This document shows, in pieces, positions 44,446 through 57,241 of a stretch of 64,000 nucleotides of DNA; position 1 is the first letter of the stretch, and the number at the start of each line of letters is the position of its first letter. The notes below the pieces were generated by a model. It ran no database searches. It was given only the letters and a program-made list of their open reading frames with translations, and had not been told where the DNA came from. The translations under genes were made by a program, and so were the position numbers. Source of the DNA: Allacma fusca (lineage: Eukaryota > Arthropoda > Collembola > Symphypleona > Sminthuridae); contig OX359245.1 of the NCBI GenBank assembly GCA_947179485.1, forward strand, positions 53,493,067 through 53,557,066, read 5' to 3'.

Positions 44446-46011
44446 ATGCTTACGATCAATGACTTGCGATTCACTCTGAAATATCTGGAAATATTATCCC
44501 AGCTACATCTAATTCCATTTACTGTAGACATTGAAAGGGTTGAATTTACAACTCAAAAACGAATACAAAAAATACAACCTTTTCATTTTGTGGTATTAAT
44601 TGAAGTTCTGTACACGTCATTTCTTGTTATTACCTGGCTCTTCGTCCTGATGAATCCGGTCTACTTTAAAATCGAACAATTTGCTATACATCTAGCAGGA
44701 GCAGTTGGCTGTTCTGCGGTAATGGTAATCCAATGGCAAATCTTTGTCCAATCACCACAGCTCACAGCTAAACTTGTCCAAGAAGTATTTTGCAAATTAG
44801 GTAAATTTGTCAGATTTTTCAGTGTAGGAACAAAATTTATTTTTCACAATGACAATTTTTTGTTATTATTTAATTAATCACTTTGCTTTGAATTGATTTT
44901 TATACAATTAAATTACAGATAAAATTGGTTCGGGGAATTGGTGCTTTTATTCCGTTCAGGACGCCCTTTTAGTTATTTTACCTTTGATTCATGTTACGCT
45001 GTTTGTGTCATCCATGGTGCTACACGGCTTGATTCCCAGAAGGATGTTCAGTTTGAACGTATTAGTGCCCCATGAATTTCAAAATAATTTTGTGTACATA
45101 TTTTGTAGTTCTATGGACGCTGCTTTTTGCGGATTGGTAATTACACCCTGTGTAATTATTTTCTTCATCGTTCTCTTGTTCATCGGGCAAATTGGAGCAC
45201 ATCTTGAGGTTGATAAAACCAGGGTGTCGTAAGTGAAATTCAATTTATGGGAATATTTACAACTCAAGCGTTGGGACCGAGTTTGTATATTTTCGATTCA
45301 ATTCGTTAAAACCAGGAATTATCATTAAACATTGTAGGAGTATTTATTTAATTAAGATTGACAAACTGAATCGCAGAATTTTAAACTTGGCTGATTTTTT
45401 CCGATAGTAATATTTCCAACGCTAATAATTGTAAGTGTTACAAAATACGACAGTTATCCATGGACTCGATTGTTTTTGCAGTTAAATATTGAGAGTTTCT
45501 CAAATCTGTATTTTTTGTCGGTTCCAGATTAGCAAGGGACAAAATGGACATTTTGGAAATTCATCTAGAGATTCAGCGAAGTCGATATGTTCAGGCAGTT
45601 CTGCAAATATTTAATCACCAGTTCTCATTTGTTGTTTTCCTTGCAAAAGAAGGATTGATCATGGGTTCAATATCCTTCCTATACGCTGCCTTGTTACTTC
45701 ACATCATGTACCCTATCATAGCCGCTACATGTTTTATTATTTCATTGCCGCTACTATTTGGCTACGTGCTTTTCTTCGACAAAGCTTTTACCATTCCTGA
45801 CACCATCAAGGAAATCAAGAGAGGAATTCTTTTGCAGTCCATGCTACACCCAAGAAGCCAGATTGCAATCAAGAAGATGGTGCTGTCCGTGCCTGAGTCA
45901 GGGATCAAAGTTGGGATGTTTTCTACTCTTGAAAGAGCTTCCTCACTGAATTTCTTGGATTTTGTTTTGCAACAAGTCACATCTTTGATTCTTACAACGG
46001 GAGTCCTTTAA
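44446..46011 (+). CDS. Receptor P1: seven-TM chemoreceptor-like, three exons, opposite strand
   Basis: Exons 44446-44800 (355 nt), 44919-45228 (310 nt) and 45528-46011 (484 nt). Junctions read TTAG|GTAAAT, TACAG|ATAAAA, GTGTC|GTAAGT and TTCCAG|ATTAGC, all in phase, giving 382 residues. The start at 44446 is chosen because the homologous P2 has the same MLTINDLRFTLKYL and loses the frame further upstream. Hydrophobic segments include VVLIEVLYTSFLVITWLFVLM, FAIHLAGAVGCSAVMVI, LPLIHVTLFVSSMVL, LVITPCVIIFFIVLLFIG and ATCFIISLPLLFGYVLFF. The C-terminal LERASSLNFLDFVLQQVTSL shares FLDF with the minus-strand receptors, which suggests distant common ancestry. Confidence 0.8.
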
Positions 46012-46469
46012 AAGGCTATGGAAGCAATTGCGATCGGCAGGGGTCGGATTTTGGTGGGAAGACGGGAAGATTCTTCCCAGGAAAAATATATTTCCGGCAG
46101 GGAAAATCCCAAAGGGAAGGCATTTAACAAACCTTGCTCAGTAACCAAACTGAGAGATCCTTAAAAATTATCTCATTATTGGGGAGATCCCATTTAGGTC
46201 AATTAACATTAGCTAGCTATAAATTAACAAAAAACTTTAACAATAGTTAAACTAAAATCACATTAAACTAACATTATTATATTCAGGGTGCCTAGATTAT
46301 TCGATTCGCAAATCATGACTTTTAAGTGAAAAAAACCAATATCAAATATTAGCATACCAGGGCTATAGTGGGTACGTATCTCTAGTAATAAACCTATGAT
46401 TTTAGGGCTTAGTAATAAACTAAACCAACTTCAACAAAGTTTTGCACCGTTGTTCCATAATACTAATGG
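46012..46469. other. Intergenic, nothing recognised
   Basis: Downstream flank of P1. No ORF or strong repeat. Confidence 0.4.
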
Positions 46470-47070
46470 AAGGAATTCACATATAAGTGCAATCGGTCAA
46501 TCTGTTTCGGAGTTACCCGGGTATTAGATCTACGCGAACGTAATTACTCCAAAACTTATGAACCGATTCCCACCAAATTTCGAACAAATTTGTTCCTCAA
46601 TTCTGTTCTTTGGATTAGTTCGTATACGAGCGCAATCGGTCAAACCGTTTTGGAGTTACCCGGAATTCTGATTTATTCAAATATAGTTACTCCGAAACTG
46701 CCAAGTCGATTTCAGCCAACTTCCGCATATTTCTTCCTTAACGGTAATCCTTGGACGAGTTCGTTTATAAACGTAATCGGTCAAACTGTCTCACAAAACA
46801 CGTAAACACAATTGACAAAACAATCGTCGCTTTGCAGCGATTCGTGATATCCCGCTCAGGGAGGTAGTGCGATGGGCAGCGCAGATGTTTCCGATATTTC
46901 TGGGAAATTTCTATGGACATGGACACGATCCCAGGACGAAAATCGGACTTGGCAGTTTAGGAGTAACTATATATTTGCACAGATCATAAATCCGGGTAAC
47001 TCCAAAACGGTTTGACCGATTGCGTTCATATACACACTAATCCAAGGATTAGCCCTAAGGAACTTCAAAA
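46470..47070. repeat. Foldback/tandem repeat block
   Basis: GCAATCGGTCAAACCGTTTT with following GGAGTTACCCGG at 46632-46663 has an exact inverse at 46992-47021; the similarity extends to about 100 bases per arm (46605-46702 against 46955-47065). The left arm is also repeated in tandem with a period of about 135 bases (46480, 46630, 46770). A mixed tandem and inverted interspersed repeat, noncoding. Confidence 0.75.
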
Positions 47071-47603
47071 TTTTGCTCATCAGGTCAATAGTTGACCCTG
47101 GGTCAAACCAGGACTTCTGGGCACCATGATTATATTATTCGAGTGGGAAGTCATGATAGTATGTGCATGCATTTTAACGTTGCATTTTAAGTTGCTTACC
47201 AAATGATGACACTGATTTAAATCAGGAAGGTTTCCAGGTGGTGCTGAATTCCAAACAAGTAAATTTTATTGTCACAGAGGTTTCCAAGTCGATTTTGCTT
47301 TCATGCAAGGGGAACAGTCATTGAGAAAGGTAGGGGTAAATGACTTTGTTGAGACTCTTCAGAATTATATGACGACGGTAACCCCAGAACGACTTTCCCA
47401 AATTGTTCCCCGTGTCCGTTCCCCCCGGATTTCTCAAAAATAATATTAAATACTCAAACGTTGTACATAATCACAAATTAATTTAATTTTCTCTAATTTC
47501 AAACCAGAAACTTGCCTTGCATTGCTTTTTTTCTGACACGCTGAGATTTGCACATCCAATATGCTTAAACGTTGTGCTTAGAGGTTTCTTTAAAAGGGAA
47601 CAC

Positions 47604-48919
47604 CTAAAACGTATGAAGCATACTAACAATTTGTTGGAAGGAAAAATCCAAAAATTCAGGTCCTGCCATTTTATCAAACGTGTAAAAACGCGCGGCCTTA
47701 AATTTACAATTTCATGTCGCAGCCAAAAATTTTGTCACGTATTGATTAACCCATTTCTGACGTTTGGCAGCCAGACCCAATAACCGTGTTTTCAAAAGTT
47801 TCACTCTCCCCGATACCTGGTGTAGTCTTCCCAGAAATATCAATGAAAAAACATACTGCCCCCCGAAAAACACGTCGCTATAACTGCAAATGCTGGATTC
47901 GACGAAAATGTTCGTTTCCCAGTAAATATTCCCTGGATGACAGCAATCAGGAAGATAATTTTGAACACGTAGAAACTCCCAGAGTAGACCAAATTTATTA
48001 GCTGTGTTTCAACTTGTATGGCCCTCAGATTTTGACAAATTTGTGTCAACCCGTAAGCTGTTACTCCGGAGCTGCAATGGAATTCGCCGTTAGTCATTAT
48101 TTCCGCTATTTGCAATTATTACGGCATTAAAAATTAAACTTACCATAATTCCGAATTATGTTTAGGGAAAATATCATCGAATCTTGGCAGAATCGTAATA
48201 AGATAGTAACCATGATAGCAAGCGGAGGCAAGAGTAAGTATCATTGACATTAATTCAGGTATGACCATAAGTAGAAATGCCGTCCAAGTTTTGTGCTCAT
48301 TCGGTATAGCAGAAAATAACAAAAATCGTGCGTTGGGATTATGAAAATAACCCACTATTGTAATAAATAAGAACGAAATCTGAATCAAAGGTAGTACCAC
48401 AACCAGTAATTCCGCCCAAGCTTTTTCCTTCACTAAACGAGTTATTGTTTTCTGAAGTGACTGAAAACCTATTAAAAAATACGTAACTTTTGAAAAACGT
48501 AACTTTCTATCAGACTTCCATAAATTCAGACTGCTTGACTTACTTAGCTGCTGATGAGGTTCTGGCTTCGCCTTATGTATTTGTGAAATCAGATTACAGC
48601 ACTCAGGTCCATGGTAATCAGTTACATACCCCAAAAGGTAAACTTGAAAAGCAAAGGTAACTGAGACTATTACATTGACTGCGAAATTCTTCAGATTAAA
48701 TTCCACTGGGTCAAATAGCATTTGAACCAAGCGAAAGTTTTTATAAACCGTATTTAGAAAGTACAAGAAAATCAGAAGTTTCCAGTAGTTTAAACGTGAG
48801 CCGGATGGTAACATTTTGACCTCTCCTGTTCTCCTATTGAAAGTTACAGGCATTAAGTTTAGCTTGGATATTATTTCCAGCAATTTGTAGATTAACACTA
48901 GGTCGTCGGAGCTTAGCAT
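47604..48919 (-). pseudogene. Receptor G3, broken in exon 3
   Basis: Exons 1 (48919-48544, 376 nt) and 2 (48468-48144, 325 nt) are intact and in phase. Exon 3 (48071-47604) is 468 nt, one base shorter than in G2 and G4. The frame is lost near 47850, after SNPAFAVIATCFSGG. The rest of the exon is still recognisable in the next frame, with one further TGA near 47720 and a C-terminus of the GPEFLDF type. Two independent lesions in an otherwise conserved gene indicate recent loss. Confidence 0.8.
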
Positions 48920-49535
48920 TTTGAAGCGTGGAGAACTGGAATAATTTGTTGTTTCCTTAAAAATGTCAAATTTGTTTAAAGAACTGATAATATATATGTC
49001 CTATTAAAACGACTCTGATAGTATTCCTGGCTAGGTAATGTCCTCTACCTTTTGCAGCACAGTATTGATACCTTCCAAATTTGATTGTAGAAGAAGTATA
49101 TATTTTACCTCCACTGTGTTATATGAGTTAGAAGCTAATTTAATTGATTTTATTATAAGGTGAGTATGCTATACTGATTAATTAGAAAACTCTATTCTCA
49201 TTTATTATTCAATGCGTATAAAGACACGTGAGCATCATAGTTTGATGTAATTATGTATTGTCCAGTGCCAGTCTCTGTAATGTTACCAACACGTTTTTGG
49301 AAATATGCATTTATGTAAAATTACACAAATAAAATGTTTGCAATTAACGTCAATAATAAAATGCAATCTTATGGAATTACCCACAGTGTTTCATTATTTG
49401 ACAATTAAATACGTAGTGTGTGAAACTAAAGGCGTTACACAAATCAATTGTATGTAATGATGTATCACATCACACGACACATTTAATATATCCTCTAAAA
49501 ATTATACACGTTGTTTTTTTCCCTCCACATTTCCC
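48920..49535. other. Upstream flank of G3
   Basis: AT-rich; shares words with the flank of G4 at 54060-54560 (for example ACAATTAACGTCAATAATAAAA), so it is part of the duplicated module. Confidence 0.45.
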
Positions 49536-49539
49536 AGGC

Positions 49540-49880
49540 CGACTTGAAATGTCAGAACTAAATCAGCAGTTTTTTTGATACAGAAATCCAGAAATTCAGG
49601 TCCTGTCATCCTGTCAATCGTGTGAAAGCTTAGTAGCTTAGCTATAGCTTGTATTAAAGGGTATTTATCCAATTTGTTAAGATTTTTGTTGTAAATTTTA
49701 AAAAACAAGTTTTCAGAATTGACCAAGTCTAAACGTGAACTAGAAGTTAAGATTTGAACCTCGTCTGTTTTCCTATTGAGAGTAACAGGTATTTACTAAA
49801 AGATTAGTTTGAATATTATTTCCAATACTTCATAGATTAACATTTGGCCTTCGGAGTTTAGAAATTTTTAAGCGTGGAGA
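49540..49880 (-). pseudogene. Receptor fragment: end of exon 3 fused to exon 1 remnant
   Basis: The minus strand at 49630-49540 encodes HTIDRMTGPEFLDFCIKKTA in good frame, the family C-terminus. Directly upstream at 49880-49725 are degenerate exon 1 words. The middle of the gene is gone, as in the remnant at 41755. Confidence 0.7.
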
Positions 49881-50324
49881 AGTAATTATGACTATTATTT
49901 TATAAATGTTAGCCAATCTAATTTGAAGAGCTTATATTTCCTACTAAAGAAAACTTTTAATGTTTCTAGGCCAAGTACTTATAGTGTCCTGTTAAAGTCT
50001 TGATAACTTCCATGTAAACCCCATTTAAAAATAGAATATTATTATTGACTGATTTAGAAACTGGAGTAATTGGTTTTACCTGGATGAATACATACACGTA
50101 TTTGTCACTCATTGTCAACAATGTGTTTATGAATATATCAATTAAAATGAGCTTGATAACTACAGAAGTGGCATATTGTGTAGGTTGATTTAAATGTCAC
50201 CCAGTCGCATTTATTCCAATGGTATTATACTAACATACACAATTAACGTCAATAATAAAACACGGTAACGTAATTTTTTCTCAGGACGTGTCAACTGATT
50301 TCGCCATCAAATATTACCATTTTG
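49881..50324. other. Duplicated spacer
   Basis: Homologous to 42376-42832. No gene. Confidence 0.5.
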
Positions 50325-51655
50325 TAAGGGACTGTTCAAGTATTACATTTTAACTAACTTTGGGGTGGATTTAGCCCGATAGCAGTTTAAAGCTCTCGAT
50401 ACGGCGGCTAAGGAGCAAATTCTGGTGTTTTTGGGAAAAACAAAATTTTCGTCGTTTATTTCAATGTGCCTGGATATAATTAAATATGAGCAGTCCCCGG
50501 GGTCTCTAATTCTAAGTTAAAAATTGTGGGCAGGGCCCTTAAAAAAGACACGGGTTGATTCACCTCCAGGTGTAAACTGAGAAGTTAAGGGAAATTAAAA
50601 GTTTCTGAAGTTTTCAAGTTGAGGTTTTCAAATAAATTTATAGGAACGCTGTGTTTGTAGAAAGTTATATGGGGGTTATTTTGAGGAAAATATCATCTTC
50701 CCAAGTGAAAAATGGCTGAGCAACTAAAACTGCGACTAATCATTTATTTTAAAGAGTTGAAATAAGAAAACACAATTGTTTACTCGGGAACATTAGTCTT
50801 AAATGAATCGCCATAAAATTTGCTGGAATTCAAAAACATTTTTCAATACCAGTAGATATCTATACAAAAACGTTACAAGCTCACAAAATCTGAATTTTCG
50901 GCATCTTTCTCACTTTTTCTTCTGATATTGAATTTTCGCAACCTTGCTCCGTTTTTACGGATCACGCTACAGTTTGATCGCAGGGACCCACGGGAAAGTT
51001 CATTGAGAAACCAATGTGCTTTTTGACCCAACTTTCACATCTATATTATGTATAATCTGGCGTTCACAGAAATATGTCCCAAAATTGTACTTATACTAAA
51101 TTTCATTGGGCAGAATAATCTTGATTCTAATAATTATTATATAAAATTTTGCATGATTTTTTTCAGGAGAAGTTCAACTCACTTTCATGATTTAAGGAAA
51201 TGTTTTCTTCCAGTTTCATTTCCCATCTCAGTTATTTATTATGTATTAAATTTTTGACATTAAGTACGAAGCTGCCTAGAAATGGCACACCGTTACGTTA
51301 ATTTGGGTGGGTAGTAGTCCAAGGAAGATTTAGTTGCAGGCAACTCTCGTTATAAGGGATGTTTAAGGAACTCGCAAAATATGTCCCTTATGTATTAGCG
51401 TTACAGGCGGTCATTGCAAAGTTTAGATTTCGGATTTTGTCAAAAACAAATTTCCCTGCTTTGACAATTAAAATAAATAATTTGATTGAAAAAAAAAACA
51501 AAATGTTTAAAAAAATCCGTTTTCGAAAATTCCCTGCAGGGCTGAATGAAATACTACGGAATGGCTGTCCCACAGAAATCGGATCCCTGGGTAAGTGATA
51601 GTAAATTTTCCTGAAATCTTGCATTATGTAATGCTTTACCAGCTCCTAAACGAGA
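50325..51655. mobile_element. Old inverted-repeat transposon, copy 2
   Basis: Left end GGGACTGTTCAAGTATTACA at 50330 and degraded right end GCATTATGTAATGCTTTACC at 51620. Interior shares long words with copy 1 (for example GGTGTTTTTGGGAAAAACAA). Because flanks are also shared, the insertion predates the duplication. Confidence 0.5.
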
Positions 51656-52735
51656 CAAAAAGGAGTATATGAGCCATGCACTTATTCCATTACGGAACGG
51701 GAGTATTTGACGGAATTGTCACCGTTACCTGTAAGTCAGATTACAATCATTACCAAGATAAATACAAGTATCGGATGTGCAATTACCTACATATATTGTA
51801 GAATTTTGTTTAATAATGACTAAATATCTTCTTAATCTGAAGCAAAAACTGTCGTTAATCAAGTTAATAGAAAAACTAATACATACAAATAATTTTACCA
51901 TTTATGAAAATGTTTGCATAATTTGTCACGCCAACTAAAATTTTGTTATAATTGCAAAATTAAAGATCTACGATTTTAAGGCGTACTACAATAAAGAGAT
52001 TTTTGCAAGCGTATAAGTATACATTTTGACATGTATTAACTTTGATTGACATGTTGTAATGTAAGCATGATATAAATGTAAACGAACTCAATGTCTGCAA
52101 ATTACTACAATAGAATCAATCTATCAGTATTTATTCACATATGAAATATAAGAATATACAGGATTTGTACACGTTCATAAACATAGACAACTTTTTGAAC
52201 AAATTATTTCTGGTAGACAAATTTTCAAAGGGAAGGGATTTCGTTTTCAATCAGGGATTTTTACAAGTGTTACTGTGTTTCGGTAAAATTTGTTATACAA
52301 ACAGGGATTTTTAGATTGCTTGACCATATTTGGCAGGGATTTGACTTCATGTTGGGGAAATTATTTTTGTCAAAAGGGATCTTGAAAATCGTTGACTTTA
52401 TTTTCAGCAGCGACTTTTGAAATCGATGAGGACCATCCTGCAGGGGCACATAAGATTCAGAAATACAGAAATGCATTTCCGGGGAGATTTACAAAAATCC
52501 GACTCCAGGGCGACCCCAGTCATTGAGTTATTACTCGAAGGCAGTTTCAGATTTTTTGATTCAATATTTGGTTACGATTTCTCAATACTCATATTAAATA
52601 ACCAAACCTTGTACCTAATCACAATTTATTTTAATTTTATATAATTTCGGGCCAGAAATTTGCCTTCCATCGCTGATATTTGCACAATCAATATGCTTAA
52701 ACGTTGAGCTTAAATGTTTCTTTAAAAGAGACCAC
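51656..52735. other. Spacer between module and G4
   Basis: AT-rich, partly homologous to 43899-44300. A stretch at 52200-52420 repeats the word AGGGATTT about every 50-60 bases. No plus-strand receptor is present here, unlike at the equivalent place after copy 1. Confidence 0.4.
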
Positions 52736-54052
52736 CTAAAACGTAAGAAGCAAACTTACAATTTCTTTAATAGAAAAATCCAAAAATTCAGGACCCGTCA
52801 TTCTATCAAACGTGTAAAAACCCCCGGCCTTAATTCCACAATTTGATGTCGCAGCCAAAAATTTAGTCACATATTGAGCATCCCATTTCTGGCCTTCGGT
52901 AGCCACACACAACAACCGTATTTTCAAAAGCTTCACTCTGCTCGGTACATGGTGCAATCTTCCAAAGAATATCATCGAAAAAAACAAAGCTGCCACCGAA
53001 ATACACGTCATTGTAACTGCAAATATTGGATTCGACGAAAATGCTCGTATCCCAGTAAACATTCCCAGAATGACGCCAATCAGGAAGACAATTTTGAGCA
53101 GGTAGAAACCCCCAGAGTAGACCAAATTTATTAGCTGTATTTCCGCTTGTACGGCCCTCAGATTTTGACAAATTTGTTTCAACCCGTAAGCAGTTACTCC
53201 GGAGCTGCAATATAAATTTTTGGTAGTTATTATTTCTGTAATTTGCAATTACGGCATTAAAACTTAGACTTACCGTACTTGAGCATTTTGTCTTTCAATT
53301 ATATCATGGAATCTTGGCAGAATAGTCATAATGTAGTAACCATGGTAACAAACGGAAGCAAGTGTAAAAATCACTGGCATTAATTCAGGTATAAGCATAA
53401 GTAGAAATGTCGTTCCCGTTTTGTACTCATTCGGTATAGCAGAAAATAACAAAAATCGTGCGTTCGGGTTATGAAAATAACCCACTATTGAAATAAATAA
53501 GAACAGAATTTGAACCAAAGGCAATACCACAATCATTAATTCCGCCCAGGCTTTTTTCTTTACTAAACGAGTTACAGCTTTTTGAAGCGATTTGACACCT
53601 GCAAAAAAAACACGTAACTCTTGAATTGACCTTTTATCAGACCTTGCGTAATTATATTTATACTACTTTGGCTTACTTAACTCTCGATGAGATTCTGGTT
53701 TCCACTTGTGGAATTGTGAAATGAGATTACAACACTCACGTCCGTGGTTATAGAACATATTCACAAAAAGGTAAATATGAAAAACAAAGAACACTGAAAC
53801 CATTAGATTGACTGTGAAATTGTTCAAATTAAACTCAACTGGGTCTGATATCATTTGAACCAAGCGGAAGCATTTATAAACCGTAAGTATGATGTACAAG
53901 AAGAGCAGAAGTTTCCAGAAATTTAAACGTGAGCCCGATGCTAACATTTGGACTTCACCTGTTCTCTTATTGAAAACTACTGGTACTAAGTTTAGGTTGG
54001 ATATTATTTCTAGCGTTTTGTAGACTAACGCAAGGTCTTTGGAGCTTAACAT
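52736..54052 (-). CDS. Receptor G4: seven-TM chemoreceptor-like, three exons
   Basis: Exons 54052-53677 (376 nt), 53598-53274 (325 nt) and 53204-52736 (469 nt), introns of 78 and 69 bases, all GT-AG, joining into 389 residues without a stop. Hydrophobic segments include LLLFLYIILTVYKCFRL, FTVNLMVSVFFVFHIYLFV, MIVVLPLVQILFLFISIVG, LLKIVFLIGVILGMFTG and FAVTMTCISVAALFFSMIF. Ends RMTGPEFLDFSIKEIVSLLL. It is closest to the broken G3. Probably a membrane chemoreceptor; ligand unknown. Confidence 0.83.
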
Positions 54053-55065
54053 TTTAAAGCGTATGGAGCTGGAAATATTTTATTCCCGTAAAAATGTCAA
54101 GCTCATATAAAGAACTACCGTATACTTTTATTGAAAATATCGACTCTTACAGTATTCCTGTTTATTGTAGCTCCCCTATGTTATTGCAGTTAGAAGAAGA
54201 AAATTTAATTGTTTTTGTTAAGCTGAATAGTTTCTGCTTGTTTAAAATTGTTTTCATGTAATTTACTACCCAATTGCGTATAACCAAATAAAATGAGCGT
54301 CTGAGTTTGATTTAATTGCATGCAGTCTCAGTAAAGTTTCCAACACTTTTTTTAGGAGTATGCATTGATGTATAATTACACATATTTCATAAATACAATG
54401 TGTACAATTAACGTCAATAATAAAACGATTTTTTTAAAACTACCAACTGTGTCTCATTATTTGACAATTTAATACGTACTACGTATTACGTAGTGCGTAG
54501 GAAACTAGAGCAATTACACAAAACAATTGTAGGTATCACACGACACATTTATTACACGTTAATAAATCCTCTAACAAGTAAACGTAATTATTTCCCCTCC
54601 AGATTGCAAAGTATATCCATGAAGATAGGGAATAACAAAAATTAGCGGTCCTTAATGTATTTTCTTGGGCTTACTAACATCCATCTTGAAACCCAGACTG
54701 TCAAGTGACTGGGAAATTTCATGCATTTCGCTGCAAACAAGTATTTTCTGTTAGTGTCCGATAGAGTTTTAAATGCTATTTCCCCTGAATTGAGCAATAT
54801 GATAAATTTTTTGGAAAATAGTTCTTGTATAAATCTGAACATACTTTAGTTTAATTAATTATTTTCGGATCATTTCTCCGAAATAAGTATCTGTGGAATT
54901 ATGCCACGATTGCTCTAAGAAATGAGGGATCGTTCCTTAAACAACAATATTTAAAAAAATTCTTAGTCCAATAAAAGCAGATTGGTTTGGGAGGTTTCCC
55001 CACTTTGAATTTTTTTTGTCATAAAATTAATCTAATGATAATAATTAATAAGAGTAATAGCATGT
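54053..55065. other. Upstream flank of G4
   Basis: AT-rich. A near-perfect 27-base palindrome built on TACGTACTACGTATTACGTA lies at about 54474-54500. No credible gene. Confidence 0.45.
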
Positions 55066-55630
55066 TGTTAAGCCATTATTGGCTTTAGAAATGATTGTGG
55101 ATCACTCTGTACTATGTAATAGCATTAATGTACATATATGTCTGATTTCTGTTAATAATGCCCGTGTAATACAATTAGGTACTTTTATTTGTTATTTCCC
55201 ATTGGTTAAAATAATGTCTGGAATATTTCTGGAGGTGGGCACATAAGAGCTCACCTCCGTATATAAACCTCAGCCACCTCAGTCTCGAGAGAAGAGAGAA
55301 TCCCGAGCCACAGACCAAGAAAGACCAAGAGACGCGTGTGAGAACAGTCAAACTGTGTAACCTTCATCAACGCATTATACACGAATAAATCATACTATGT
55401 GAGTAAAACACTATACGTGCATACGCACTTATTTCCAAGAACCATCGTCTCATCCCTCTCACACTGCAAGAGTGTGTGCTCTCTGCCTGCTGCACATTCC
55501 CCCGTTCACATTACCATTACCATTCTCTCTTCTATTTCTTCCCTATACATTTTTTCCTATTTTTATCCTTTAATTCCCACTTCCTCTATTTTAGGCCCTA
55601 TACTTCCCCAAACTCAATTATAACTTAACA
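55066..55630 (+). repeat. Solo LTR with 4-bp target duplication
   Basis: Starts TGTTAAGCC and ends AACTTAACA, with 7-bp inverted ends (TGTTAAG/CTTAACA). ATGT occurs on both sides (55062-55065 and 55631-55634). Inside are a TATA box (GTATATAAACC near 55260) and a polyadenylation signal (GAATAAATC near 55385), in plus orientation. No internal region, so the element was removed by LTR-LTR recombination. A 4-bp duplication fits Ty3/Gypsy. Confidence 0.82.
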
Positions 55631-55704
55631 ATGTAGTTTAGAATTTTCATTGGTTTAGACCTAAGAAGTTTTTTGTTTGTTTTTGTAAAATTTTAAGTAA
55701 TTAA

Positions 55705-56230
55705 GTAAGTATCCAGGAGTTTAAATGTGGGTCGGATACTAAATGGACCACGCCTGTTCTTTCATTGAATGTTATATGCAGGTACTGGGTTTAGCTTGTG
55801 CACTATTTCTAACATTTTGTAGATTAACACAAGGTCTTCGGAGCTCAGCATTGTGTTGCTTGAAAAGCTTGTTCAATTTCGTTCTCTTAAAAAATTCTAG
55901 TATAGATAGATAGATAGATAATTTATTTGGTCTATCTATAGTAGGTAGTAATAGTAAGTACTAACTGGTAGTATAGTAATATCGAGTATTTTAGAAGCCA
56001 ATTTAATTTAAAAGTGTTTAAATAATTAAATTCACAGTAAAGGTAAACACGAGCTGAAATTTGCTTCATGAAAATATGCGGTACAATTTTAATTTCACTT
56101 AATTTAAATAATACCTTCAGATCCCTTTAAGGATTGTAACAACTTTTGCAGTAACGTTAATTTCCAGCGGTTTCTTATTACACTATTAAATATAACACTT
56201 CCACATGACACATTAAGCTCAGGTCCTATG
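55705..56230 (-). pseudogene. Fragment of a G2-like receptor: exon 1 start and upstream flank
   Basis: 55705-55870 matches exon 1 of G2 (start region, with GGTCTTCGGAGCTCAGCAT), and 55970-56230 matches the upstream flank of G2 at 40970-41350. Downstream exons are absent. Confidence 0.65.
55903..55920. repeat. (TAGA)n microsatellite
   Basis: Four and a half perfect copies of TAGA, followed at once by an imperfect inverse TCTATCTATAG. Confidence 0.8.
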
Positions 56231-56402
56231 CTTGTACCTGAGCAGCTCAGGTCCTATTTTCATACAGTTAGGATCGTGCAGTTTAGGATAGGCGGTGTAC
56301 CTGAGCAGCGCTGTACCTGGACATATGAAAACCCACTTCTATACTTACGATATGATAATTTTTTAGCTAGGTCTGTCCGCTCATTAAATATTAGCATTTT
56401 GG

Positions 56403-56803
56403 TTAGGGGCTGTTCAAGTATTACGTAACGAACTATAGGGTGGAAATCATAACAGTCTTTAATTTAAATGCTGTGGACAGGACCCGCAAAAAAAGTGACT
56501 GTTAAAAAATTCACCTCGAGGAGCAAAACGAGAATGTTAGGGAATTCTGGACTTGCCGTTTTTTCAAGAACGATCTGACTTTCAAATAATCATATCGGGA
56601 CTCTGTGTTTGCAGAAAATTATATGGGAACGATTTTGAGGTAAACATCTTCCCAAGACCAAAAATTGTGCTTTGAGCAGCTGAGACCAACATCTATGAAT
56701 TGTTTCAAAGAGTCGAAATAAAAAATAAAATGTTCGGACCCCTGCGAGAGTGAGAGTAAATTTTCCTGTATTTTTGCGTTAACTTATACTTGAACGGAGT
56801 CTA
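56403..56803. mobile_element. Old inverted-repeat transposon, copy 3 (internally deleted)
   Basis: Ends AGGGGCTGTTCAAGTATTAC and its inverse GTATACTTGAAC-type right end near 56785-56803. Only 400 bp, against about 1,066 in copy 1. These ends are the best preserved and define the consensus. Confidence 0.6.
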
Positions 56804-57135
56804 AACTGGACAAAAACTATGAAAATGTTTGCATAAAATGTCGACGGAACTAAAACCTTAAGGCAACTCAGGATTTATTAAAATCACTGTACCGTATTTA
56901 TTTTATTTTATTGTTTACTGTATGATATGGCCTGGCGTATGATGGTGTTTGTCATGACCACGAATGCTATTATATTTAGTTACTTATTTTTACAGTTTCA
57001 TTGTGTCAACACAAGATGTTTATATTTGTTTGTATAATCCTTTATTAATATTGACCACTTCCTGTCCTTTGATTTAAACCTTCGCGGCTTATTTCACGAA
57101 TTCAAACCATCCCGGCTTAAGCCAAGTAAGTCGGT

Positions 57136-57241
57136 GGTATATACAACAAGCCGAGAAGCACAGCGGGCTGAAAGCTGAGACCTGTCGCAGAGGAGAGCTT
57201 TTTCAGCTCGCTCAGCTCGCTTTTCTTCTCGGCTATATACC
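57136..57241. other. 106-base foldback
   Basis: GGTATATA...GCCGAGAAG at 57136-57159 pairs with CTTCTCGGCTATATACC at 57225-57241, and further inside GGCTGAAAGCTGAG pairs imperfectly with CTCAGCTCGC/TTTTTCAGC. Only a six-base bulge (CAACAA) interrupts the outer stem. The size resembles a microRNA-type precursor or a miniature transposon. Confidence 0.55.
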
